Below are positions 12,974-20,686 of a DNA stretch of 64,000 bases, one piece after another (the first letter of the stretch is position 1; every line of letters begins with the position of its first letter). This stretch comes from Acidovorax temperans. GTDB taxonomy: Bacteria > Pseudomonadota > Gammaproteobacteria > Burkholderiales > Burkholderiaceae_C. Location: NCBI RefSeq assembly GCF_006716905.1, contig NZ_VFPV01000001.1, forward strand, positions 1,180,001-1,244,000, read 5' to 3'. The notes under the pieces were generated by a model. The model did not search any database. It saw nothing but the letters and a program-made list of their open reading frames with translations, and had not been told where the DNA came from. The position numbers and the translations under genes were made by a program.

Positions 12974-15340
12974 TTACTGGACGACAACTGTACCCCGTGT
13001 AACCAAACCAGCAGGCGATGTGGTGGTAACGTTTACAAAGCTCCCTGCAACACACCCAACCAACGGGATATTAAATTGCGACGGCGCCAGCGTATTAGCG
13101 ATTTTGGCGCTAAAGGCTTTATCGGCACCGCATTTTCCGGGTGTGGTTGCTCCGTTAGGAGAGGTTGATTCTGCAGTTCCAGCGTCAACAGCAACATCCG
13201 TACCCGTAGGCATGCTGTTGCCGTTTCTGTCTGCGATTATCAGGTTCAGCATTGTTGCAGACGCAGTTCCCACAATGGTAGAACTGCCAGTTGCGAAAAC
13301 GATAGTTGCTTGTTTGCGAACGTCAGCCGCACCCCAGACGCCATCACCGACACAGCCTGAACCGGCCACGCAAGCGGCGGCAGATACGCGTGGAACCTGG
13401 AACTCACCTGTGTCGTAAACACCATTGGTGCCGGTCACCGCAGTGCCATTGTCATCACGGAATGCACGACCCAAGTCAGTAAAGCTGTCGCCCGCGTCGT
13501 AGATGTTGTTGCCATTCACATCCACAAAATCTTCTTCGCCCTCGACATAAGCCAGCACCGAAACCAGGCCGTTTGCAGTACGTGTGCCTTGGCTGCGAAT
13601 TTTGACCGTACAAGAAGACGTAGGAATTGCAGGAGACGAAGCAGTTGCAGGTGTTACTGGGGGAACGAAACACACAGCAGGCAGTATCACACCTGATTCA
13701 GTCACAAAGTTCACTTGGGTGCCCGGCGGTACAGGATTGCCTTGACGGTCTGCCATTGACAGCGTCACGGTCGCCTCTGTTCCGTCTGTGTTCGCGCCTT
13801 CAATGCTCAGCTTATCAAATGCCAAGCTGAGCGAGCGCTGCACTGCCCGGCCAGACGCCACGGTGAGCAAGTTGGAATTGGAGAACACGTTGGTTGGCGC
13901 ATCGTTGGCATCGAGCAAAGTGGCGCGCACATTCAACGATGTGGGCACAGTGCCGGAATAGACCGCAGCTGAAACGAGACCCTGGCTGTCAGTCGTCAGA
14001 TCCACAGAACTGATGTTATCTACCTTGTCGAGGCTCACCCCTGTAGAACTGTTGCTGAGCGAAAGGCGCAGCTTCTTGTTTTGCAATGGATTTCCACTCG
14101 AATCGACCGCCTTGAACACCACTTGGGCTTGCGTGGTGCCGACCGATTCACGCAAATAGATCAATTGGGGAGATGCGCTGACAAACTGCACATTAGTCGC
14201 CACGGACGGCGCCACGGGAACAATGCCAGTCAGAGAGTTTGCGCCAACCGCCGTTGCGCTGATAGTGACGTTGGTGCCCGCGCAATTGGGCAGAGTAGCC
14301 GTGTAAGTTGTGCTGGCTGTTCCGGTGCCATCGGTGTTGACGACAGCAGGGCTGACTACACCGCAACTGGCGTTGAAGGTCACCTGAACCGGCACATCCG
14401 AAGCCAACGTGCCGTTGACGTTGACCTTTACCGAAATAGGCCGATTACCAAAGGCCGCCAAACTCCCCGTGCCGAGATTGAGTCCAGTCAGCGCAATATT
14501 GGCATTACCAACCTGGTAGTCGAGTACAGACTTCACCACCGTGGTCTCAACAAAGCCACTGGCCGTCGTTCCAGCGAGTGTGGAAGAACCGTCAAGGGTA
14601 CCGGCGCCATTTGCATTCAGAGCTGCGCGAATCACCTTGATGGAAGCTACGCCCTGCGAGTCCGTGAGTTGGGATGAGCCTTCAGGAAAGGACACTCGCG
14701 CTGGGTCACCACTGATGTCAATGCGTTTGTTGGGTACCGGGGTTCCATCAATGAACTTGAGCGAAGCACGCACCGTCGTGAAACCAGTTGTCCCAATTGA
14801 TGTTGTAGGCTGATTAGAAGCGTCACGAAGTTCCATACGGAGGACCGGCGGGTCCGCACGAACATTCAGAAACTCTGAACTCGAAAAGCCGTATTGCACA
14901 ACGTTTGCACTGCAAGACGGATTACATACCGTTCCTTCGAACTTTGCATAGACAGGTACAGAACCATACCGATCTAGTGCGGAGCGCGAAATTTTTACGG
15001 TTGCTTTTCCATCCTTGTCTGTCGTAGCTGTCACTCCACTGGGATAAACCACCAAGTCGTTCAAAATGCTGTTGTAAACGGTAACAATCTGTCCTGCCAC
15101 CGGCTTGCCAGCCTTGGTCTTAAGAGTTGACTCCAGAACACTGCCGCCGCCTGCCGCAATCGACTCAGCACTGGTGTCATTAGGATTTTTTAGAACCACA
15201 GTGAGAATGGTGTCTTGAGAAGTGGTGGCACCGGTGCCACTTCCGCCAGAACCTGTCGTTCCAGCATCTCCCCCACCCCCTCCACAAGCCACCAATACGG
15301 CCACCAATGGCACAGTCAATATTCTGAAAAGTTTTCGCAT
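12974..15340 (-). CDS. Large Ig-like (Big_1/invasin-type) lipoprotein in the pil operon
   Basis: Predicted surface or periplasmic lipoprotein of 788 residues. The signal MRKLFRILTVPLVAVLVACG ends in a lipobox with Cys19 and is followed by a glycine/threonine linker. The rest is a chain of beta-rich repeats with the pattern of bacterial Ig-like group 1 domains: KAGKPVAGQIVTVYNS..TDKDGKATVKI, GTPVPNKRIDISG..TDSQGVASIKV, GNPLQNKKLRLSLS..TDSQGLVSAAV, GNPVPPGTQVNFV. Near residue 603 DVNGNNIYDAGDSFTDLG resembles a calcium-binding EF-hand/dockerin loop. Several cysteine pairs suggest disulfides outside the cytoplasm. The gene begins about 20 bp after pilQ and is followed by a strong terminator, so it is the last gene of the pilMNOPQ transcript. 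A role in pilus function or adhesion is inference; no homologue of known function was recognised. Confidence 0.85.
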   Translation of the reverse strand: MRKLFRILTVPLVAVLVACGGGGGDAGTTGSGGSGTGATTSQDTILTVVLKNPNDTSAESIAAGGGSVLESTLKTKAGKPVAGQIVTVYNSILNDLVVYPSGVTATTDKDGKATVKISRSALDRYGSVPVYAKFEGTVCNPSCSANVVQYGFSSSEFLNVRADPPVLRMELRDASNQPTTSIGTTGFTTVRASLKFIDGTPVPNKRIDISGDPARVSFPEGSSQLTDSQGVASIKVIRAALNANGAGTLDGSSTLAGTTASGFVETTVVKSVLDYQVGNANIALTGLNLGTGSLAAFGNRPISVKVNVNGTLASDVPVQVTFNASCGVVSPAVVNTDGTGTASTTYTATLPNCAGTNVTISATAVGANSLTGIVPVAPSVATNVQFVSASPQLIYLRESVGTTQAQVVFKAVDSSGNPLQNKKLRLSLSNSSTGVSLDKVDNISSVDLTTDSQGLVSAAVYSGTVPTSLNVRATLLDANDAPTNVFSNSNLLTVASGRAVQRSLSLAFDKLSIEGANTDGTEATVTLSMADRQGNPVPPGTQVNFVTESGVILPAVCFVPPVTPATASSPAIPTSSCTVKIRSQGTRTANGLVSVLAYVEGEEDFVDVNGNNIYDAGDSFTDLGRAFRDDNGTAVTGTNGVYDTGEFQVPRVSAAACVAGSGCVGDGVWGAADVRKQATIVFATGSSTIVGTASATMLNLIIADRNGNSMPTGTDVAVDAGTAESTSPNGATTPGKCGADKAFSAKIANTLAPSQFNIPLVGCVAGSFVNVTTTSPAGLVTRGTVVVQ

Positions 15341-15362
15341 TTTTTTCCAATCATGAATTTAT

Positions 15363-17501
15363 TTATCGCACTGGACCACGGTCAGTAATGACCTTCGGCG
15401 TAATAAAAACCAACATTTCACGTTTCGAAGACTCTTTTGTCCGGCTCTTGAACAAATTGCCCACCACCGGCACATCCCCCAAAACAGGAATTTTATTTTC
15501 CTGATTTGACTCTTCCATCTCAAAAATACCACCAATAACAACCGTGCCACCATTTTCAATCAAAACCTGAGTTTTAATATGTTTTGTATCAATCGCAACA
15601 CCTTGGGTTGTCGTTTCACCTCGGCTGTCCTTGTTCACATCCAAGTCTAAGATAATATTACCTTCTGGCGTTATCTGAGGTGTAACTTCGAGCTTCAAAA
15701 CAGCTTTCTTGAAAGCAATAGTAGTAGCTCCGTTAGGTGCGGTAACCGAATAGGGATACTCAGTCCCCTGCTCGATCAGAGCTTTTGTCTGATCCGCAGT
15801 GATCAATCTTGGGCTAGAAACAATTTTACCTTGCCCTTCCGCCTCCATGGCAGAGAGCTCAAGTGTCAAAAATCTGTTAGCTGCCGAATTAAAAATGGAA
15901 AGAGCAAAAGATCCAAAATTTTCGACTCCGGACAAAGATGCTGGTAAATTAACGAACGTACCCGAAGTATCGAATGTAGACCCATAGCCAGTGGAAGTTG
16001 TAGCATTTTGGTAGCTGGTGCCAAATGCTATGCGATTGTTACCACCAATACCGTACCCCCCATCTCCCCCTCGCTGAGCGCGAAGGTCTCCACCTCCAAG
16101 CTTCACACCGAGAGAGCGACCAAATGTGTCACGCGCCTCAACAATACGAGCCTCAATCACAACTTGTCGTACGGCGACATCCAAGGTATTCAAAAGCTGG
16201 CGAACCTCTTCCAGCTTTGCCGGCGTATCCGTGACAAAAATTTGGTTAGTTCGGGGTTCAGAAATCGCACTCCCTCTCTCAGAAAGAAACCTGTTTGAAC
16301 TACTACCAGCAGTGGAGCCGCTAGAAGTGGTGAGTTGATTAACCATATCCGCGGCTTTAGCATAATTCAACTGAAATGCCTGAGTCCGCAAAGGCTCCAA
16401 TCTCTGAATTGCTTGAGCAGCCTGATAATCCTTCTTCGTACGATCATCTATCTCGTCTTTAGGAGCGATCCACAGCACGCTGCCAGTTTTTCGCATCCCG
16501 AGACCCTTGGCATCCATGATGATTTGCAAAGCCTGGTCCCACGGAACGTCCTTTAAACGCAGGGTAAGTGCCCCAGTTACCGTGTCTGACGTGACAATAT
16601 TGAAATTGGTAAAGTCTGCAATAACTTGCAAAAGTGAGCGAACTTCAATATTCTGGAAATTCAAAGACAATTTCTCTCCGCTATAGCTTGGGCCAGAAGT
16701 CAGCTTTGAAAGATCGATTTTTTTCTGACGAACCTCAATAACAAACTGATTATCGCTTTGGTAAGCACTATGCTCCCACTCACCGACTGGCTCAACCAAC
16801 ATCCGAACTTTATCGCCCTGCTGAGTAGTGGTCACCGTTTGAATGGGGGTACCAAAGTCACCCACATCTAACCGGCGACGCAAGCCCTCAGGCAAGCTAG
16901 ACCGAAGAAACTCAACCGCCAGTCCTTTACCCTGCTGCTGAAGATCAACACCTATCTGATTGTTAGGCAGCTCCACGATCACTCGTCCAGAGCCATCAGC
17001 GCCACGACGAAAATCAATATCTTTGATTGCAAGAGTATTGTTGTTATAGCTATCCGAAAACTTTACAGGGGTCTGCACCTGATTCGGAGACGAAGAACTC
17101 ACCGCATCTAACATGATCAGCAACGAGTTGCCCTGCAACTCTGCCTTGTACGATGTGGGCTGTTTAAGGTTCAGAACGATTCGTGATCGCCCACCTGCCT
17201 CCACCACGTTTGCAGACCTAAGATTGCCTTGATTAATTTCCACCACGCTCCGCCCGGAGCCGTTCGTGGCTCCAGGGAAATCCAACGCAATGCGAGCAGG
17301 GGACTGGGTAGAGAAGCCGGTTGGCAAGGCAGACAAAGGCTCGGCGAGTTCTACACGGAGCACCTCTGCCCCCCCCTGAACGGAGCCAGTCACTGATCGT
17401 ATAGCCTGATCTGCAATTGCAAAGAACGGAACGGCGACAGCGCAGAAGGCCAAAGTCCCTCGTTGGATATTCTTGATGAATAAATTATTTTTCAGGATCA
17501 T
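15363..17501 (-). CDS. pilQ: Type IV pilus outer-membrane secretin PilQ
   Basis: Forms the outer-membrane ring through which the pilus passes. The start was set at ATG 17501: it overlaps the pilP stop as ATGA and gives a normal signal peptide (MILKNNLFIKNIQRGTLAFC then AVAVPFFAIA). The extended reading from 17549 would put 16 charged residues in front. Two AMIN-type domains occupy the N-terminal third. LSLNFQNIEVRSLLQVIADF marks the secretin N-domain. The C-terminal beta-barrel has VVIGGIFE and IPVLGDVPVVGNLFKS, ending in MLVFITPKVI. Length 712 residues is typical. Confidence 0.97.
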   Translation of the reverse strand: MILKNNLFIKNIQRGTLAFCAVAVPFFAIADQAIRSVTGSVQGGAEVLRVELAEPLSALPTGFSTQSPARIALDFPGATNGSGRSVVEINQGNLRSANVVEAGGRSRIVLNLKQPTSYKAELQGNSLLIMLDAVSSSSPNQVQTPVKFSDSYNNNTLAIKDIDFRRGADGSGRVIVELPNNQIGVDLQQQGKGLAVEFLRSSLPEGLRRRLDVGDFGTPIQTVTTTQQGDKVRMLVEPVGEWEHSAYQSDNQFVIEVRQKKIDLSKLTSGPSYSGEKLSLNFQNIEVRSLLQVIADFTNFNIVTSDTVTGALTLRLKDVPWDQALQIIMDAKGLGMRKTGSVLWIAPKDEIDDRTKKDYQAAQAIQRLEPLRTQAFQLNYAKAADMVNQLTTSSGSTAGSSSNRFLSERGSAISEPRTNQIFVTDTPAKLEEVRQLLNTLDVAVRQVVIEARIVEARDTFGRSLGVKLGGGDLRAQRGGDGGYGIGGNNRIAFGTSYQNATTSTGYGSTFDTSGTFVNLPASLSGVENFGSFALSIFNSAANRFLTLELSAMEAEGQGKIVSSPRLITADQTKALIEQGTEYPYSVTAPNGATTIAFKKAVLKLEVTPQITPEGNIILDLDVNKDSRGETTTQGVAIDTKHIKTQVLIENGGTVVIGGIFEMEESNQENKIPVLGDVPVVGNLFKSRTKESSKREMLVFITPKVITDRGPVR

Positions 17502-18043
17502 TTTTTTGCACCCTCTTGCAAATCGAGTGAAGTCATTTTCTCGGTCCAATCCCCAGTGGAGTCCTGGACAATTTCCCTCAACTGAATTGCAGATTCAGTT
17601 ATTTTCACTACACGACCGTAATTCTGCCCAAGATAATCACCGACTTGAACTTGGTATAGAAGATTATCAACCTTTAACAAAGCAGTCGGCTTGCCAGCTT
17701 TGGTGAGACTTCCCACCATTGCCATGGTATCCAATGGATACGCCTCCAAAGGCTGCTTCCGCCTGATTTGCTCCGGCGCTATGAGCGAAGCATTCGCACC
17801 TGTTTGGGAAGAGTCCCGTTTCAACGCCTGAACCAATTTCAAACTGTTAAACGGATCCACTTCAGACGCCACAACGTAGGCCTGAGGTTCGAACTTTTTC
17901 GGCTCCGATATAGGAGTCACACGAGGTTTAGTTTGCGCCCTCTCATTTGCCATCCACTGCTGCAAATCATCTTCACTAGAGGAAACACATGCAGAAAGCA
18001 TCCCTGCAATCAGAGGTATAAGTACTAATTTAGGCGCAATCAC
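17498..18043 (-). CDS. pilP: Type IV pilus inner-membrane lipoprotein PilP
   Basis: Links the PilNO inner-membrane complex to the PilQ secretin. The 181 residues begin with a lipoprotein signal MIAPKLVLIPLIAGMLSAC (Cys19). A flexible proline-rich stretch follows, then the compact beta domain YPLDTMAMVGSLTKAGKPTA and LLKVDNLLYQVQVGDYLGQN, which is the conserved PilP fold. It overlaps pilO at its start and pilQ at its stop by 4 bp each. Confidence 0.96.
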   Translation of the reverse strand: MIAPKLVLIPLIAGMLSACVSSSEDDLQQWMANERAQTKPRVTPISEPKKFEPQAYVVASEVDPFNSLKLVQALKRDSSQTGANASLIAPEQIRRKQPLEAYPLDTMAMVGSLTKAGKPTALLKVDNLLYQVQVGDYLGQNYGRVVKITESAIQLREIVQDSTGDWTEKMTSLDLQEGAKK

Positions 18044-18726
18044 TTGGAAGCTCCCGGTTTAGTGGAACCAGCTTTTCGTTGAGCCTGAATTTCTTCCCCA
18101 TCTAAGTACCTAAAAGTTCGAGCCGTCCCCTCCAAAACTAGCACATTGGTGTCTTTCGGATTTCCAGAAATCGATAGATCATTCAGAGTGACAATGCGAG
18201 AAAGATGTGCCACATCAGCAGCAAAAGAGCCAATGTCGTGATACTTGCCAGTTACTTTTAACGCAATAGGCAATTCTGCGTAATAGTCTCTAACCACTAA
18301 CTGCCCAGGCCTGAAAAGCTCAAACTGCAAACTGCGCCCAAGACCTGCTTGATTGATATCAGAGAGCAAAGCAGCCATTTCCGCCTTGCTGGGCAATTGT
18401 TTCTCTAACTGAAGAACATACTGCTGCACCTGCTCACGCTGCTTTTTCAAAGCATCCAAGCTCACAGCTTTTAAGAGTTTTTTCTGATAATCGGCACGAA
18501 GTGATACCTCTGTGCTTCGCTCAGTCTCCAGCTCTGCCACATAATCTTGCAAGACCACAAACCACAGAACCACTGCCACGATCATGGAGGTAGCAACATA
18601 CAACAAAACGCGCGGCAAAACAGGCCAAAGCGACGGATCTTTTGCATCCAACCCACCAAATTGACGCTGCAGATATATCTGCAGATCCTCTAGGTTAAGT
18701 CGCGAAGATGATTTCTTATTGGTCAT
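18040..18726 (-). CDS. pilO: Type IV pilus alignment protein PilO
   Basis: Inner-membrane partner of PilN. The 228 residues have a short cytoplasmic lead (NLEDLQIYLQRQFGGLDAKD), one membrane segment near residues 40-60 (VLLYVATSMIVAVVLWFVVL), a coiled-coil stretch rich in Q, K and E, and a periplasmic domain with FELFRPGQLVVRDYYAELPI, which is well conserved in PilO. Starts overlap as ATGA with pilN and with pilP downstream. Confidence 0.96.
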   Translation of the reverse strand: MTNKKSSSRLNLEDLQIYLQRQFGGLDAKDPSLWPVLPRVLLYVATSMIVAVVLWFVVLQDYVAELETERSTEVSLRADYQKKLLKAVSLDALKKQREQVQQYVLQLEKQLPSKAEMAALLSDINQAGLGRSLQFELFRPGQLVVRDYYAELPIALKVTGKYHDIGSFAADVAHLSRIVTLNDLSISGNPKDTNVLVLEGTARTFRYLDGEEIQAQRKAGSTKPGASK

Positions 18727-19349
18727 GGTTGCTTTTCCCCTGACACACCAGTTTTTGTGGATGAAGCACCGGAAGCTTTTGCAACTTCACTAGGACGCAT
18801 CAGGATGAATTGCATCTTAAAGCTAGCCACACGGCGCTGATCTTTAGGGCCCACAGAAACATTCGCTGCAGTAATCTCAAGCAACTCCGGTTTAGAAATC
18901 CATGGCGTGTTGTTCGAAAGGTTTCTTAGAAGCTCAGAAACTCTCTCATTCGACTGCGCCACCCCCTGCATCATGACGGTGTTGTTGCTTTGCTTAAAAT
19001 TAGATACATACACCCCATCAGGCAGCTGACGCACCAGTTCATTCAGCAAATGAACTGGCATATTTCTATCTGCCTGAAGATTTTCGACAGCTTTTTGCCG
19101 AGAAATAAGCGCTGATATTTCCTCCTCGATCGTGCCTATTTCCTTTATCTGCCCCTCCAAAACGGCAATTTCCCGGCTCAAAAATTGGTTTCTCCCCTGC
19201 TGATCCGCTATCAACATTTGCAGCCACCAGTAAATCACACCCGCGATGATTAGCCCCACCAAAAAAGAGGCAAACAAAGATGCCTGGAATGCTTCCCGGC
19301 GGCGCTTTCTGGCAACCTCTCGGTGAGGAAGTAAATTAATCAAAATCAC
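18723..19349 (-). CDS. pilN: Type IV pilus protein PilN, GTG start
   Basis: Bitopic inner-membrane protein that binds PilM through its short cytoplasmic tail. The start was set at GTG 19349: the protein then begins (M)ILINLLPHREVARKRRR, the conserved PilM-binding tail, a GGAGG ribosome site sits eight bases upstream, and the GTGA overlaps the pilM stop exactly as ATGA does at the next junctions. A longer reading from 19379 would add ten residues with no family support. One membrane segment (about residues 22-45) and a coiled coil follow. Length 208 residues. Confidence 0.95.
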   Translation of the reverse strand: MILINLLPHREVARKRRREAFQASLFASFLVGLIIAGVIYWWLQMLIADQQGRNQFLSREIAVLEGQIKEIGTIEEEISALISRQKAVENLQADRNMPVHLLNELVRQLPDGVYVSNFKQSNNTVMMQGVAQSNERVSELLRNLSNNTPWISKPELLEITAANVSVGPKDQRRVASFKMQFILMRPSEVAKASGASSTKTGVSGEKQP

Positions 19350-20425
19350 CGCAAAAACCTCCGCATAGCCAGTCCACACGATGTCAGATAAGAGGGCGCC
19401 TCACGCACCATCTTCTTCAATCGCACCCCGCTTCCAATCTCCATACCATCAAAAGGATTGAGTGAGCTGCATGGAAAACCAGATTGCTGAGTCACAGCCT
19501 CAGTCAATCCCGGCAAAGGGGCAGAGCCTCCGGCCAGCATGATGTGATCCACACGGTTGTGCGGGGTACTGGTGAAAAAGAACTGAAGAGCTCTTACGAT
19601 CTCTTGAGCCATACTATCGACGAAGGGGCGCAGAACCGCCGACTGGTAGTCCTCCGGCAGATCACCGTTTCGCTTCTTGGTCTCAGCCTCCTCCACGGAG
19701 AATCCATATTGGCGGACGATGAGTTGTGTAAGCTGGGCACCACCGAATGCCTGATCTCGGTCGTACAGCACCTCGTCGTTCAAAATCACCTGCATGCTCG
19801 TGGTCAAAGCACCCACCTCGAAGAGGGCCACCATGGCATTTGAGCCTTTCCCCGGCAAGGCTTCTATCAGCCGCCCGGCAGCCAAGCGGGATGCATTGGA
19901 CTCGATGTCAACAACGATAGGCTTGAGGCCTGCCGCCTCCGCCAAGCCCTGTCGATCTTGGACTTTCTCCCGCCGCGAGGCAGCAATAAGCACATCAATG
20001 TCACCAGGGGAGTTTTTGCTAGGGCCAATAACGCAAAAATCTAAACTCACCTCATCCAGCGAGAACGGAATGTACTGATTTGCCTCAGACTCCACCTGAA
20101 CCTCAAGCTCCTGCTCAGTCATCCCCCCGGGCAAAGTTATGCGCTTGGTGATCACGGCTGATGAAGGGAGAGCGAGCGCTACGTTCTTTGTGCGAGTACC
20201 ACTTTTCTTGACAACGCGGCGCACTGCTTCAGCAACCTCGTCGAATTTTTCGATGTTGCCATCCGTTATCCAGCCACGCTCCAAGGGCTCGATAGCGCAA
20301 CGTTCAAGAACCAGGCCTCCCGCCTTGTCCTTTCCCAACTCGACCAGCTTGACACTAGACGAACTGATGTCGATACCCAGCAGAGGTGCAGCCTGACGAC
20401 TGAACAAAGATCCCATTGAGATCAA
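19346..20425 (-). CDS. pilM: Type IV pilus actin-like ATPase PilM
   Basis: Cytoplasmic actin-fold protein that docks PilN and connects the pilus motor to the alignment complex. Motifs: LLGIDISSSSVKLVELG (phosphate 1), ALALPSSAVITKRITLPGGM, ANQYIPFSLDEVSLDF, and IMLAGGSAPLPGLTEAV near the end. The reading frame opens with TTG at 20425, which has GGGGG six bases upstream; ATG 20416 is the other candidate and would remove three residues. It is the first gene of the five-gene pil operon, transcribed away from ponA across a 261-bp gap. Confidence 0.96.
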   Translation of the reverse strand: MISMGSLFSRQAAPLLGIDISSSSVKLVELGKDKAGGLVLERCAIEPLERGWITDGNIEKFDEVAEAVRRVVKKSGTRTKNVALALPSSAVITKRITLPGGMTEQELEVQVESEANQYIPFSLDEVSLDFCVIGPSKNSPGDIDVLIAASRREKVQDRQGLAEAAGLKPIVVDIESNASRLAAGRLIEALPGKGSNAMVALFEVGALTTSMQVILNDEVLYDRDQAFGGAQLTQLIVRQYGFSVEEAETKKRNGDLPEDYQSAVLRPFVDSMAQEIVRALQFFFTSTPHNRVDHIMLAGGSAPLPGLTEAVTQQSGFPCSSLNPFDGMEIGSGVRLKKMVREAPSYLTSCGLAMRRFLR

Positions 20426-20655
20426 GATTGGCCCCCTGTAATTTGTATAAATAACGCAACAAAACTTAACACTTCACTTGAATGCTATCAGTAAGATAGT
20501 TCTCCGGCAAAGAATTTTGCCTGCTTACGAGCCATCGAACATTGCCAAAACAAGACGGTTTTTTGCGTCTCCTGTGAGTTACATAGCCACTCTGCCGTTT
20601 TCAACGGCATTGAGCCCCCATTACTTCAACTCGGCGTAATTTTTGCCAGCATTTT

Positions 20656-20661
20656 TATAAT
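20656..20661 (+). promoter_or_regulatory. Possible -10 element of ponA
   Basis: A perfect TATAAT lies 25 bases before the ponA ATG. No good -35 hexamer is found 16-18 bases upstream, so the assignment is tentative. The rest of the 20426-20686 gap between pilM and ponA is AT-rich and must also hold the pilM promoter, which I could not place. Confidence 0.4.
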
Positions 20662-20686
20662 GCTCTGAACAGTTTTGAGCAGCGAT

